A stretch of DNA of 51,221 nucleotides, from contig WRMN01000015.1 of assembly GCA_009777095.1 (NCBI GenBank), positions 1 through 51,221 of the forward strand. The letters are read 5' to 3'. The position numbers were made by a program, and so were the translations under genes. How positions within the stretch are numbered: the first letter of the stretch is position 1; each line of letters opens with the position of its first letter. Below the pieces are notes generated by a model. The model was not told the DNA's origin. It saw only the letters and a list, made by a program, of their open reading frames with translations, and did not search any database. Shown here in pieces: positions 33,778 to 42,875 of the stretch. The DNA comes from Bacteroidales bacterium. GTDB lineage: Bacteria > Bacteroidota > Bacteroidia > Bacteroidales > UBA932.

Positions 33778-35908
33778 TACCACCGCTCAACGTAATTGGG
33801 AGGAAACACTGAGGGAAATTCCCTTCGTACGTTTGGCTATCGCTTTTCTGCTCGGTATAATATGGCAGGAATTCGGCGTCGGCTTTGCATTTCCTGTCAT
33901 AAGCATAACATTAGCGCTTGGGCTGCTATTTATGATTATAGCCTTTCTTCCCCTATCGCGTCACCACCGCCGACAATGGATAAACGGCGGTATAGCCTTG
34001 CTCTTCTTATTTTCTGCCGGCGCCACCATCGTGCAAATGCACGCCAAAGAAAGCCGATTGCCGCAAGAGGAAGATATTTACATCAAAGCCGTAGTTTGCG
34101 AAGAAGTAACAATAGGCGAAAGATTCATCAAAACCCCGATTTTAATTGCAGGTGCATATTGCGATACTCAGTCTGGAGCAAAAAAAATCTCGCCCTGTAA
34201 CAGAGAAAAAGCCATATTGTATTTAGAAAAAACCGACCATGTAAATATTCCGCAGTTGGGCGATAGTATTTTCGCAGAAGTCAGGCTTAGTCCCTTTGCT
34301 CCGCCGCAACATTCGGGGGAATTTGATTATAAGACTTATATGCGAAGAAAGGGCTTCTTCTCTACCGCTTTTGTGCGCACACAAAAATATCTGATAAATC
34401 CAAACCCTCCAAGTTGGAAGTATTTTCCGGAGCGGCTTCGGGCCAAGGCCGAAAGGATATATGAAAATGCCGGGCTGCAGGGCGAAGAATTAGCCATTAT
34501 TAAAGCCCTTTGCTTGGGCGACAAGAAAGATTTAGATGCCGATTTAAAGGCAAGCTACTCGGCCACAGGCGCTTCGCATATCTTAGCGGTGTCGGGTTTG
34601 CACGTGGGCATTATCTTTGCCATACTATCGCTGTCGCTTTCTTTCTTAGGAAAAAGTCGCCGAAAACTATTCATCAAAAACTGTATGATCCTTGCTTGCT
34701 TGTGGGTTTATGCCGCTCTTACCGGGTTTTCGCCCTCAGTAACCCGCGCAACGGTGATGTTCAGTTTCGTGCTGGTCGGCCAAATGCTGCAGCGCGATAT
34801 CAGCATCTACAACTCCTTGGCCGCTTCCGCTTTTTTCATCTGCCTTTTCCGCCCCTACGATGTTTTCGAGATCGGCTTTCAATTATCTTACCTTGCCGTC
34901 TTATCTATAGTTTACTTCCAACGGCATATTTATCAACTACTATATGCACCCAATAAAGTGGTCAATTATATCTGGCAATTGCTATGCGTATCAACGGCTG
35001 CGCAAATGGGCACTGTGCCGCTTACCTTGTTTATTTTTCACCAATTTCCCAATTACTTTTTACTTACCAATCTTTGGGTAATACCGCTCACAGGCATTAT
35101 CATTTACCTTGGCGCCGCTTTGCAAGCCTTCTCATGGGTTCCTTTGCTATCAGACGCTTTGGGCTGGCTACTGCAACAGGCGCTGCGGCTACTCAACAGC
35201 GGCGTACAGCTTATTGAACAACTGCCATGGTCGGTTACACAAAACATTTATTTTAACGAGGCTCAATTATGGTTAATGGCGGCAGCGATTATCAGTTTGG
35301 CCTTATTCATAGAACTGCGGCAGCGGCGGCTATTACAGTTGTGCGCATGTTTCATTATCCTCATTTTCGGCATAACCCATTGGCAAAATTTGGCACACAG
35401 CCGACAACAGGTTTTAGCGGTTTACAATGTTAAAAACAGCACCTACATTCATATTATAGCCGGACACTACAGCCTTGCCCTGCGCGACAGCAAAAACATC
35501 AACACTAATTTTGATTTTAACCTGAAATCCTTCTTTATTTCCCGCGGTATAGCCGACAGGCCTTGCAGTACTTACGATGTGAACGCTTGTTTCAAGGACA
35601 CCTGTATCCAGCATATCGGCATGTATCGCGGGTTTATACAGTTGGGGTCTCAGCTCGTCAAGGTGCTGAATGCCTCGCAGGAATATCCGCTCACCTGCAT
35701 TCCGGTCGATTACCTGATTGTAACCTCGGAGTATACACAACGGCCGGAAATCGCTTTAGCCTATTACCGTCCGCAACAAATTATCATTGACGCATCGGTA
35801 TCGGCCTATCGTACCGGCTTATGGAAAGCCGCCGCAGAGGAAGGCAATATAGCGTTGTGGAATGTTAAAGAGCAACCATTCTTTAGATATTTAGCGATTA
35901 GTGGTTAG
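33767..35908 (+). CDS. comEC: ComEC/Rec2-family DNA uptake channel protein
   Basis: The protein has 713 residues from the ATG at 33767; an in-frame ATG at 33752 is possible. It carries an N-terminal DUF4131 region with membrane helices and an OB-like soluble part (about 15-190), then the Competence domain (about 225-500: GATGASHILAVSGLHVGIIFA type motif and LTGFSPSVTRATVMF). The C-terminal ~180 residues hold one more helix and a region with no beta-lactamase-like metal motif (no HxHxDH). It should form the inner-membrane channel for single-stranded DNA in transformation. The last codons run into a TTAGTGG tandem repeat. It overlaps pepT by 11 bases. Confidence 0.88.
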   Translation: MKHNTTAQRNWEETLREIPFVRLAIAFLLGIIWQEFGVGFAFPVISITLALGLLFMIIAFLPLSRHHRRQWINGGIALLFLFSAGATIVQMHAKESRLPQEEDIYIKAVVCEEVTIGERFIKTPILIAGAYCDTQSGAKKISPCNREKAILYLEKTDHVNIPQLGDSIFAEVRLSPFAPPQHSGEFDYKTYMRRKGFFSTAFVRTQKYLINPNPPSWKYFPERLRAKAERIYENAGLQGEELAIIKALCLGDKKDLDADLKASYSATGASHILAVSGLHVGIIFAILSLSLSFLGKSRRKLFIKNCMILACLWVYAALTGFSPSVTRATVMFSFVLVGQMLQRDISIYNSLAASAFFICLFRPYDVFEIGFQLSYLAVLSIVYFQRHIYQLLYAPNKVVNYIWQLLCVSTAAQMGTVPLTLFIFHQFPNYFLLTNLWVIPLTGIIIYLGAALQAFSWVPLLSDALGWLLQQALRLLNSGVQLIEQLPWSVTQNIYFNEAQLWLMAAAIISLALFIELRQRRLLQLCACFIILIFGITHWQNLAHSRQQVLAVYNVKNSTYIHIIAGHYSLALRDSKNINTNFDFNLKSFFISRGIADRPCSTYDVNACFKDTCIQHIGMYRGFIQLGSQLVKVLNASQEYPLTCIPVDYLIVTSEYTQRPEIALAYYRPQQIIIDASVSAYRTGLWKAAAEEGNIALWNVKEQPFFRYLAISG

Positions 35909-35917
35909 TGGTTAGCG
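35896..35917. repeat. TTAGTGG tandem repeat at the comEC stop codon
   Basis: Two TTAGTGG units and a partial third provide the last comEC codons and its TAG stop. This is one of the dispersed short repeat types of this window. Confidence 0.55.
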
Positions 35918-36037
35918 AAGATACGAGGTTAACTGTAAACTATTATTGCAAATCGCATATCCTAAAACAAATCATAACACATAAACCGCTTTACGGCAAA
36001 TTAACTACTTCAATTTCATATAATCCCTAACAATTCT

Positions 36038-36045
36038 TATCTTTG
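36038..36045 (+). promoter_or_regulatory. -7 element of the fRMsr gene
   Basis: TATCTTTG, 22 bases before the ATG at 36068. No clear TTTG at -33. Confidence 0.5.
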
Positions 36046-36067
36046 CAATTCTATTCATTAAAACTTT

Positions 36068-36538
36068 ATGTCGGAACAATTTTTTATCGCTAAAGACCTA
36101 TCTAAAGCGGAGCAATACGAGGCGCTGCTCCCTCAGCTTCGGGCACTGACCGAAAGAGAGCCTGATACTATTGCCAATATGGCCAATATTGCTGCTGCGC
36201 TCAAAGAGGTATTTAATTTTTGGTGGGTAGGATTTTACATTGTTAAAGATGAAGAGTTGGTACTTGGTCCCTTTCAAGGGCCTGTGGCCTGCACCCGCAT
36301 TGCTTTAGGCCGCGGCGTATGCGGTACGGCGTGGAAAGAGGCCAAAACCATTGTCGTTCCCGACGTGGCGCAATTCCCCGGGCACATAGCCTGCAGTTCC
36401 CTGTCGAAGTCAGAAATTGTGGTTCCGCTATTCTTCGGCGGCCATGTATGGGCTGTTTTTGATATTGATAGCGAGCAACTTAATACATTTGACGAAACAG
36501 ATGCAAGGTGGTTGGAGGAGATTGTGAGATTATTATAA
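36068..36538 (+). CDS. Free methionine-(R)-sulfoxide reductase (GAF domain)
   Basis: The 156-residue single GAF domain has Cys75, Cys85 and Cys109 spaced 10 and 24 residues apart, as in characterised fRMsr enzymes. They sit within GPFQGPVACTRI, GRGVCGTAW and FPGHIACSS-LSKSEIVVP. It reduces free methionine R-sulfoxide in the cytoplasm with thioredoxin-type electrons and repairs oxidant damage. It is a single gene with its own -7 element, convergent with clpX; the two stops are 24 bases apart. Confidence 0.93.
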   Translation: MSEQFFIAKDLSKAEQYEALLPQLRALTEREPDTIANMANIAAALKEVFNFWWVGFYIVKDEELVLGPFQGPVACTRIALGRGVCGTAWKEAKTIVVPDVAQFPGHIACSSLSKSEIVVPLFFGGHVWAVFDIDSEQLNTFDETDARWLEEIVRLL

Positions 36539-36561
36539 TTGTGTCATTATAAAAAATTTAC

Positions 36562-37812
36562 TCACTGCCCTTCTGCAATAGCAGCGTTCTTCATTTTCTC
36601 CTCAGCATATTGCAGGGTAATGCGCAGACTTTTCTTATCGGAGGAGGGGAGGTCGTACATGGCGTCAATCATAATGGTTTCGCAGATAGAGCGCAAGCCG
36701 CGGGCGCCTAATTTGAACTTCAACGCCTTCTCAACAACAAAATCCAAGACCTCATCGTCAAAGGACAACTTGATGCCGTCTATTCGGAACATTTGGATAT
36801 ATTGCTTAATAATAGCGTTCTTAGGTTGAGTGAGAATATTGCGCAACGCTGTGTTGTCAAGCGGTTGAAGGTAGGTCAGGATCGGCAGGCGGCCTATAAT
36901 TTCAGGGATTAGTCCATAGCTGCGCAGGTCGGCAGGAGCAACATACTGTAAGAGGTTATTTTTATCGATATGCGCATGCTTTTGCACAGCGCCATAGCCT
37001 ATCACCTGTGTGTTGAGGCGTTGGGCAATTTTGCGGTCTATGCCTTCAAAAGCGCCGCCGCAGATAAATAAAATATCCTTGGTGTCAACGGCTATCATGT
37101 GTTGTTCGGGGTGCTTGCGTCCGCCTTGCGGAGGAACGTTTACCACTGCGCCTTCCAAGAGTTTTAGCAGGCCCTGCTGAACCCCTTCGCCGCTCACGTC
37201 GCGAGTAATTGACGGATTATCGCTTTTGCGGGCAATCTTGTCGAGCTCATCAATAAACACAATGCCTTTTTGAGCTTTTGCCACATTGTAGTCGGCGCTT
37301 TGCAGCAGGCGGGTGAGAATGCTTTCCACATCTTCGCCTACATAGCCTGCCTCGGTGAGTACTGTAGCATCAACAATAGCGAAAGGTACATGGAGCATTC
37401 GGGCAATGGTACGCGCCAGCAAGGTCTTGCCTGTGCCGGTAGCGCCTACCAAGAGAATGTTCGATTTTTCAAGCTCAACATCGTCTTTTACCGACTGACT
37501 GATGCGCTTGTAATGATTGTAAACCGCTACCGATAAATATTTTTTAGCCTCTTCCTGTCCGATAACATATTGGTTGAGAAAGGCGGTGATTTCTTTTGGC
37601 GACAACAGATTTACCGACATATCCTCCAAAGGAGAAGCAGCGCTTGGCGCCGACTGTTTCAGCATATCATCAGCCATGAGGGCAGCTCCTTTGGCGCACT
37701 CGTTGCAGATGGAGGCTTCCGGACCATCGAGCAGTAAAGCAACATCATCAATCGATCGTCGGCAGAAAGCGCAATAATGGTGGTCTATTACCGGAGGTCG
37801 TTTTTTAGGCAT
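36562..37812 (-). CDS. clpX: ATP-dependent Clp protease ATP-binding subunit ClpX
   Basis: The 416-residue AAA+ unfoldase has the N-terminal zinc-binding domain (CAFCRRS and ICNECAKG), Walker A GATGTGKT, Walker [12 protein letters not shown] and a pore loop GYVGEDV. It feeds tagged substrates to ClpP. It follows clpP by 6 bases in the tig-clpP-clpX unit. Confidence 0.98.
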   Translation of the reverse strand: MPKKRPPVIDHHYCAFCRRSIDDVALLLDGPEASICNECAKGAALMADDMLKQSAPSAASPLEDMSVNLLSPKEITAFLNQYVIGQEEAKKYLSVAVYNHYKRISQSVKDDVELEKSNILLVGATGTGKTLLARTIARMLHVPFAIVDATVLTEAGYVGEDVESILTRLLQSADYNVAKAQKGIVFIDELDKIARKSDNPSITRDVSGEGVQQGLLKLLEGAVVNVPPQGGRKHPEQHMIAVDTKDILFICGGAFEGIDRKIAQRLNTQVIGYGAVQKHAHIDKNNLLQYVAPADLRSYGLIPEIIGRLPILTYLQPLDNTALRNILTQPKNAIIKQYIQMFRIDGIKLSFDDEVLDFVVEKALKFKLGARGLRSICETIMIDAMYDLPSSDKKSLRITLQYAEEKMKNAAIAEGQ

Positions 37813-37818
37813 GGAAGC

Positions 37819-38493
37819 TTATTTATTTTTCATTTTTAATAAAATCTCGTCAATCATGCCGTACTCCAAGGCTTCCTGAGCGCTCATCCAGTAATTGCGA
37901 TCGGCATCTTTTTCGATTTGCTCTATTTTTTTGCCCGAATGGGAAGCAATAATTTCGTACAGTTCGCGTTTTATTTTAGAAATTTCGCGGGCGGCAATTT
38001 CAATGTCTGCCGCTTGACCTTCCACTCCACCCATAGGTTGGTGAATCATCACGCGGGAGTGAGGAAGCGCTGAACGATGGCCGGGAGTGCCTGCCGTTAA
38101 CAAAATGGCGCCCATAGAAGCGGCCATGCCGGTGCAGATGGTGGCAACCTTCGATGATACTAATTGTATGGTGTCGTAAATCCCTAAGCCTGCATAGACC
38201 GAACCGCCGGGCGTATTCAGGTAAAGTTGAATATTTTTAGAGGGGTCATTAGACTCCAAAAACAATAATTGCGCCTGAATAATATTGGCTACATCGTCGG
38301 TGATGGGAACGCCTAAGAAAATAATGCGGTCCATCATCAAACGGGAAAACACGTCCATAACAGCTACATTCAACTGGCGCTCTTCAATAATTGCAGGATT
38401 GATATGTCCGGCATACATACTGTTATATCGGTGCAGTGCCAAGCTGCTGATGCCGACATGTTTTACGGCATATTTGTGAAATTCATTTTGCAT
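37819..38493 (-). CDS. clpP: ATP-dependent Clp protease proteolytic subunit ClpP (Ser-His-Asn triad)
   Basis: The 224-residue protein has the nucleophile Ser126 in TGMAASMGAI and His151 in VMIHQPMGG, 25 residues apart as in E. coli ClpP. The third triad position, 49 residues further on, is Asn200 in DADRNYWMS; the usual residue is Asp (E. coli TERDRF). It forms the barrel peptidase with ClpX, encoded next. Its ATG shares an A with the tig stop (TAATG), so translation is coupled. An Asn triad is known from Listeria ClpP1, which is weakly active alone. Apart from this change the sequence looks intact. Confidence 0.96.
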   Translation of the reverse strand: MQNEFHKYAVKHVGISSLALHRYNSMYAGHINPAIIEERQLNVAVMDVFSRLMMDRIIFLGVPITDDVANIIQAQLLFLESNDPSKNIQLYLNTPGGSVYAGLGIYDTIQLVSSKVATICTGMAASMGAILLTAGTPGHRSALPHSRVMIHQPMGGVEGQAADIEIAAREISKIKRELYEIIASHSGKKIEQIEKDADRNYWMSAQEALEYGMIDEILLKMKNK

Positions 38494-39830
38494 TATTTTT
38501 TCTCCTTTTCATATAATTCCTGCATTTTTTCCATGGTAATTTCTTTCTCCTCAAGTGTTACTGCACTTTTGATATAGTTCATCACCATGCTGTCTTCCGC
38601 TCTTTCGTAAATGTTTCGGGCTTCCTTTTCATTGTCCAAAATAGTATTGGCATAACGGTCAATATGCTCGTCGGGAACATTGGGCAAGCCGTACATGGCA
38701 AACTGGTAACGCGCCATTTGGCGGGCGTGTTCCAGCATAGCTTCTTTAGTTACTTCAAATTTTTGTTCTTTGGCGATATACCCGCGAATCATTTGCCAGC
38801 GCAGGTCTTCGGCAAAGGCCTCATAATCTTTGTCGATTTGTTCCTTGGTAATTTTACCTTCATTGGCATACAGTAACCAACGTTTCAGAAAGTTATCGGG
38901 TAAAACTATATTGGCTTTATCGAAAGCTATGACGCGGGCGTCTTTGGCAAAACGGTAATTGCTCTCCTGAGCGTATTCGCTTGCAATGCGTTCTTCAGCT
39001 TTTTGGTTAAATTCTTCCTCGTTTTTCACCACATCTTCACCAAAGATACGGTCGAACAAATCCTGATTGAGTTCGGCAGGAGCAAAACGTTTAATTTCGT
39101 TAATTTTTATCTTGAATACGGGCTCGAAATCGGCCAACTCCTCTTTCTTCACCTTTAGCATGGCGGCCAAATCGGTTTCATTAGTGAAGGTCTGCTTCAC
39201 GTCCACCTCTATTTCGTCTCCAACTTTTTGACCGATAAAGGGCATTCTGAATTGCTGGTCTTCGATATTTTTTAAAGAGATGTAGGTGTTTTCAATGAGG
39301 TGTTCGCCCTGCGTAAGCGTAGCTGTTATGAAATCCTCATCGGAAGAAGTTTCCGTATTTTCGAGTTTGCCGTGTTGGCGCAAGATGCTTTCCTGATATT
39401 TACTCAGGTCTTCTTTGGTTACGGTAATTTTATAAAAAGGAATGCTGTCTTTTTCCGTGAAATTGATATTGATTGATGGCGCTAAGGCGATATCAAATTT
39501 AAAATCAAGGTCGCCGCCTTTTTCCAAATCAAGTTTGCCGGAATCCTCCTCGTTAGGCAGGGGTTCGCCCAATAATTGCAGTTTATTGTCGGTAATATGT
39601 TGGTTGAGGCCCTCCGACAGTAGTTTTTGTATTTCGTCCATTAAGATTGACTTGCCATACATCTTTTCGATGAGGCTCATAGGCGCCATGCCCGGACGGA
39701 AGCCCTTAATTTCGGCCTTGCGCCGCTGCTCGCTCAAGCCTTTCTTTACCCGCGGTTCATAATCGGATTGTTCAATGGTTAATGCAATAGTTGCGTTTAA
39801 TTCGTCGATGCTGTTTTGTGCAATTTTCAT
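38493..39830 (-). CDS. tig: Trigger factor (ribosome-associated chaperone)
   Basis: The 445-residue protein has an N-terminal ribosome-binding domain (about 1-125) with KIKGFRPGMAPMSLIEKMYGK-type signature (the family has GFRxGKxP), a shortened and diverged PPIase-like middle (about 150-245) and a helical C-terminal arm domain, typical of Bacteroidetes trigger factors. It binds nascent chains at the exit tunnel. First protein gene of tig-clpP-clpX, downstream of tRNA-Leu. Confidence 0.93.
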   Translation of the reverse strand: MKIAQNSIDELNATIALTIEQSDYEPRVKKGLSEQRRKAEIKGFRPGMAPMSLIEKMYGKSILMDEIQKLLSEGLNQHITDNKLQLLGEPLPNEEDSGKLDLEKGGDLDFKFDIALAPSININFTEKDSIPFYKITVTKEDLSKYQESILRQHGKLENTETSSDEDFITATLTQGEHLIENTYISLKNIEDQQFRMPFIGQKVGDEIEVDVKQTFTNETDLAAMLKVKKEELADFEPVFKIKINEIKRFAPAELNQDLFDRIFGEDVVKNEEEFNQKAEERIASEYAQESNYRFAKDARVIAFDKANIVLPDNFLKRWLLYANEGKITKEQIDKDYEAFAEDLRWQMIRGYIAKEQKFEVTKEAMLEHARQMARYQFAMYGLPNVPDEHIDRYANTILDNEKEARNIYERAEDSMVMNYIKSAVTLEEKEITMEKMQELYEKEKK

Positions 39831-39851
39831 CTTTAATTATTTATGAATTAT

Positions 39852-39885
39852 GAGTTGAAAGTTTATAACTCTCCACTTTCAACTC
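39852..39885. other. 11-bp hairpin between tRNA-Leu and tig
   Basis: GAGTTGAAAGT (39852-39862) is the exact complement of ACTTTCAACTC (39875-39885). It may end the tRNA transcript or process it before tig. It belongs to the same short-repeat vocabulary as the dispersed repeats. Confidence 0.5.
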
Positions 39886-39890
39886 TTTTG

Positions 39891-39972
39891 TGCGGGCAAA
39901 GGGACTCGAACCCCCACGCCTTACGGCACCAGATCCTAAGTCTGGCGCGGCTACCAATTACGCCATGCCCGC
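39891..39972 (-). tRNA. tRNA-Leu (anticodon TAG)
   Basis: The 82-base class II tRNA has acceptor GCGGGCA/TGCCCGC, discriminator A and an anticodon stem CCAGA/TCTGG around CTTAGGA. A long variable arm and T-loop GGTTCGAGTCC follow. It reads CUA and CUG-type leucine codons. A TACCTTTG -7 box lies 12 bases upstream on the minus strand (39984-39991). Confidence 0.95.
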
Positions 39973-39983
39973 AAAAGGGGCGG

Positions 39984-39991
39984 CAAAGGTA
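39984..39991 (-). promoter_or_regulatory. -7 element of tRNA-Leu
   Basis: TACCTTTG on the minus strand. The place of a -33 TTTG (about 40011-40014) is occupied by a GAGAATT tandem repeat, so the upstream half of the promoter may have been replaced. Confidence 0.6.
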
Positions 39992-39996
39992 CAAAA

Positions 39997-40065
39997 AAAA
40001 ATTGAGAATTGAGAATTGAGAGTTGAGAATTAATAACTAATAATTGATAATTGATAATTAACAAC
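39997..40065. repeat. GAGAATT / TAATTGA tandem repeats
   Basis: GAGAATT appears three to four times in a row, followed by several TAATTGATAA-like units. The same types occur, in the other orientation, in the 23S leader at 846-916. Confidence 0.7.
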
Positions 40066-40130
40066 TTTAAAATGAGGGTATTAAATATTTAGATCTTGAA
40101 CTTTACACCTTGAATTTTGAACTATATTGT

Positions 40131-40748
40131 TCATTGCTTCATTGAAATAGTTCGTTCGATGATGGCGCGCAGCATATCAATTCCCACCTCGTTGTGTCCG
40201 CCTTGGGGAATAATCAGGTCGGCGTAGCGCTTAGAAGGCTCTATGAACTGTAAGTGCATGGGTTTCACGGTTTTTTCGTAACGTTCCAATACAGCCTGCA
40301 CATCGCGGCCGCGTTCCACTATATCGCGACAAATTACACGACCTAAACGGTCGTCGGCATCGGCATCTACAAAAATCTTAATATCCATTAATTTACGAAG
40401 TGCGGCGCTGGTGAAAATCAGTATCCCTTCCACAATCACTACCTCATGAGGGAGCACTTCTATGCTTTCTTCGGAGCGGGTACAGGTAAGATAGGAGTAA
40501 ACAGGTTGTTGGATACTCTTGCCGACTTTCAATGTCTTGAGGTCTTTAATCAATAATTCAAAATCCAAGGAATCGGGGTGGTCGAAATTTAAGGCTAAGC
40601 GCTCTTCCAATGGAAGATGTCCACTATCTTTATAATAAGAATCTTGCGACAAAATAGCCACCTGTCCCTTAGGTAGAAGTTCAGCAATTTTACGCACTAC
40701 AGTAGTTTTGCCTGAGCCTGTTCCTCCGGCGATGCCAATAATTAACAT
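40131..40748 (-). CDS. udk: Uridine kinase
   Basis: The 205-residue protein has P-loop GGTGSGKTT at 9-17, DHPDSLDFELL in the substrate lid region and the RxxRDxxxRGR-like block CRDIVERGRDV. It phosphorylates uridine and cytidine in pyrimidine salvage. A TATTTTTG -7 box on the minus strand (40779-40786) fits its promoter. It is divergent from manA. Confidence 0.95.
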   Translation of the reverse strand: MLIIGIAGGTGSGKTTVVRKIAELLPKGQVAILSQDSYYKDSGHLPLEERLALNFDHPDSLDFELLIKDLKTLKVGKSIQQPVYSYLTCTRSEESIEVLPHEVVIVEGILIFTSAALRKLMDIKIFVDADADDRLGRVICRDIVERGRDVQAVLERYEKTVKPMHLQFIEPSKRYADLIIPQGGHNEVGIDMLRAIIERTISMKQ

Positions 40749-40818
40749 AGGTTAGGTTTTGTTTATACAAATTCAGAACAAAAATAGGAAAAAAAATGAA
40801 CTTTTAACGTTTTTTTTG

Positions 40819-40826
40819 TAATTTTG
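40819..40826 (+). promoter_or_regulatory. -7 element of the manA unit, which decides the manA start
   Basis: TAATTTTG overlaps the TTG at 40824 that could open the manA frame. Transcription would start after it, so translation must begin at the ATG at 40845. Confidence 0.6.
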
Positions 40827-40844
40827 CCTGAATTTTTTACTATT

Positions 40845-41819
40845 ATGAATCTTTATCCTTTAAAATTCAAGCCAATAGGTAAAGAAATGGTCTGGGGGGG
40901 AACTCGTTTAGCCGAGCTTCTGAGGAAGCCTTTTGAACTTAATAAGAAAATCGGCGAGAGTTGGGAATTGTCGGGCATGCAGAAAAACCTGTCGCAGGCG
41001 GCCAATGGTTTTCTGAAAGGCAACAATATTGAAGAATTGGTAGAAATATACATGGGAGAATTAGTGGGTGAAAAGGTGTATGAGCAATTCGGTGTAGAAT
41101 TTCCCTTATTGATAAAATTGATTGATGCCTCCGAAACCCTTTCGGTGCAGGTGCACCCCGATGATGAGACAGCCGCACAGCGGCATGATGCTTACGGTAA
41201 AACAGAGATGTGGTATATTGTGGACGCAGCTCCCGATGCGGGTATTTATGTAGGGTTTAAGCAAGCGCTTGATGCCCGTAATTTTTATGAACACACGGTG
41301 AAAAATACGCTTACGGAGCAGTTAAATTTCGTGCAGGTACAAGCCGGTGATGTATTTTTTATTCCTGCCGGCGCCATTCACGCCATAGGCAAAGGAGTGA
41401 TGATAGCCGAAATTCAGCAGACCTCCGATATCACTTACCGCGTTTATGATTGGGGACGGGAGCATAATCCGACTACCGCCCGCGAAATGCACCTCGACTT
41501 AGCCATTGATGTGATAGATTATACTGCCGGAAACGAGTATAAGATACCTTATGTTTCGGAAAAAAATAAACCGATAGAATTGGTGAATTGCCCTTATTTT
41601 ACTACTAATTTATTGGAAATTGACAGCCTTGTAAGCAGGCCTTTGACGGAGCGCGACAGTTTTGTAATTTATTGCTGTATTGAAGGAGCCTTGATTATTG
41701 ATTGCATGGGAATGAAAGAAACCTTGAATAAGGGCGAAACTTTATTAGTACCGACTGTTATAGCCGATATCCATTTAAAACCAAAAGAAAAAGCAAAATT
41801 ATTAGAAGTATATGTTTAA
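40845..41819 (+). CDS. manA: Mannose-6-phosphate isomerase, class I
   Basis: The 324-residue cupin-type isomerase converts mannose 6-phosphate and fructose 6-phosphate. Key motifs: WGGTRLAELL, GESWELSG, the zinc-binding LSVQVHPDDE with EMWYIVD, and FIPAGAIHAIGKGVMIAEIQQ with SDITYRVYDWGR. The start at 40845 follows from the -7 element; an upstream TTG is rejected. It overlaps the DUF3078 gene frame slightly. It could process mannose released by the glycan locus, though it is not linked to it. Confidence 0.95.
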   Translation: MNLYPLKFKPIGKEMVWGGTRLAELLRKPFELNKKIGESWELSGMQKNLSQAANGFLKGNNIEELVEIYMGELVGEKVYEQFGVEFPLLIKLIDASETLSVQVHPDDETAAQRHDAYGKTEMWYIVDAAPDAGIYVGFKQALDARNFYEHTVKNTLTEQLNFVQVQAGDVFFIPAGAIHAIGKGVMIAEIQQTSDITYRVYDWGREHNPTTAREMHLDLAIDVIDYTAGNEYKIPYVSEKNKPIELVNCPYFTTNLLEIDSLVSRPLTERDSFVIYCCIEGALIIDCMGMKETLNKGETLLVPTVIADIHLKPKEKAKLLEVYV

Positions 41820-41820
41820 G

Positions 41821-42789
41821 ATGAAAAAAATTACTGTTGCGTTGATGTTGCTCTTGTTTATTAATGGAGCAAGCGCCCAAATAGTGAAAGCGATAATTCC
41901 GGAAGCTAAATTTTTACAGGCAGCAGCCGATACCTCTGATACTGAAGCCGGAGGAATGGGTTCTGCCAAACCAAAAGCCGTTCACGAATTTCATGGTAAG
42001 AACGGCCTTTCTTTTTCTCAAATTTCTTATTCCGACAGCTGGGAATCGGGCGGTGTTGCTAATCTTACGCTACGCGCTACCTCTAACCTGTCGTACGTCT
42101 ATAAAAAGAGTTTATGGTATTTTCAATCGGAGCTTGACGGCGCTTATGCCATGACCTGGGATAATGTGAATAATCTTCAGAAGAAAGAAGACCGTTTTCA
42201 GTTTACCAATACTTGCGGACTACGCACGGGCGAAAATTCAAAATTTTATTATACGGCCTTGGTTGACTTGAAAAGTCAGTTTAGCCCCGGTTATCGCTCG
42301 CCGGCAGACCGGACGATTATTTCCCGTTTGTTCTCGCCTGCCTACCTGACCACCTCATTGGGTATGAGTTTTAAAGGTGGCGATACATGGAACATTACGG
42401 TGGCTCCTGTTTCCGGCCGTTTTACCTTTGTCCTTGATACTACTATTTCGCGCATGGGGATTTATACAGATGTGAAAATGGGTGAAACTACAGCTGTTAA
42501 CATGGGCTTTTATGCCGGTGTTATTTTCAAAAAAGAATTTTTGAAAACCATGTACTTTAATAGCAAGATGGAACTATTTTCAAATTATACCGATAATCCT
42601 CAGAATATAGATATAGACTGGGAAAATAAGTTAGGCATCAAAATTACCTCATTCCTTGCGGCTGAATTATATTGCCGTATGGTATATAAGGACAAGTCTC
42701 GTTATACGGTTCCCGGCAGTACTGTTTTACAAGGTCCCCGCCTTCAGGTTCATGAATCGTTTAATATCGGCTTGACCTACAGTTTTTAG
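41821..42789 (+). CDS. DUF3078 family exported protein
   Basis: The protein has 322 residues from MKKITVALMLLLF, a signal peptide ending NGASA; an ATG nine bases earlier overlaps the manA stop. The body is beta-rich with many aromatic residues (GLSFSQISYSDSWESGGVANLTL opening, GLTYSF end), the pattern of DUF3078, a Bacteroidetes family likely to form an outer-membrane barrel. Function unknown. Cotranscribed with manA. Confidence 0.85.
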   Translation: MKKITVALMLLLFINGASAQIVKAIIPEAKFLQAAADTSDTEAGGMGSAKPKAVHEFHGKNGLSFSQISYSDSWESGGVANLTLRATSNLSYVYKKSLWYFQSELDGAYAMTWDNVNNLQKKEDRFQFTNTCGLRTGENSKFYYTALVDLKSQFSPGYRSPADRTIISRLFSPAYLTTSLGMSFKGGDTWNITVAPVSGRFTFVLDTTISRMGIYTDVKMGETTAVNMGFYAGVIFKKEFLKTMYFNSKMELFSNYTDNPQNIDIDWENKLGIKITSFLAAELYCRMVYKDKSRYTVPGSTVLQGPRLQVHESFNIGLTYSF

Positions 42790-42811
42790 GACATTTTTTC
42801 GCAAAGTTTGT

Positions 42812-42843
42812 TTTGCTATTTTAAAAAAAGATTACTATCTTTG
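42812..42843 (+). promoter_or_regulatory. Promoter of the PASTA-gene operon
   Basis: TTTG (42812-42815), 20 bases, TATCTTTG (42836-42843), 32 bases before the ATG at 42876. It probably drives PASTA, sorting-domain protein and pseudouridine synthase genes, which overlap one another. Confidence 0.7.
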
Positions 42844-42875
42844 TAAGTTAAACAAATTAGTTTTTCTTATCAAGA

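Noticed and set aside
40824-40844. TTG start for manA
   Set aside because: The TTG is part of the -7 promoter element, so it would not be inside the transcript.
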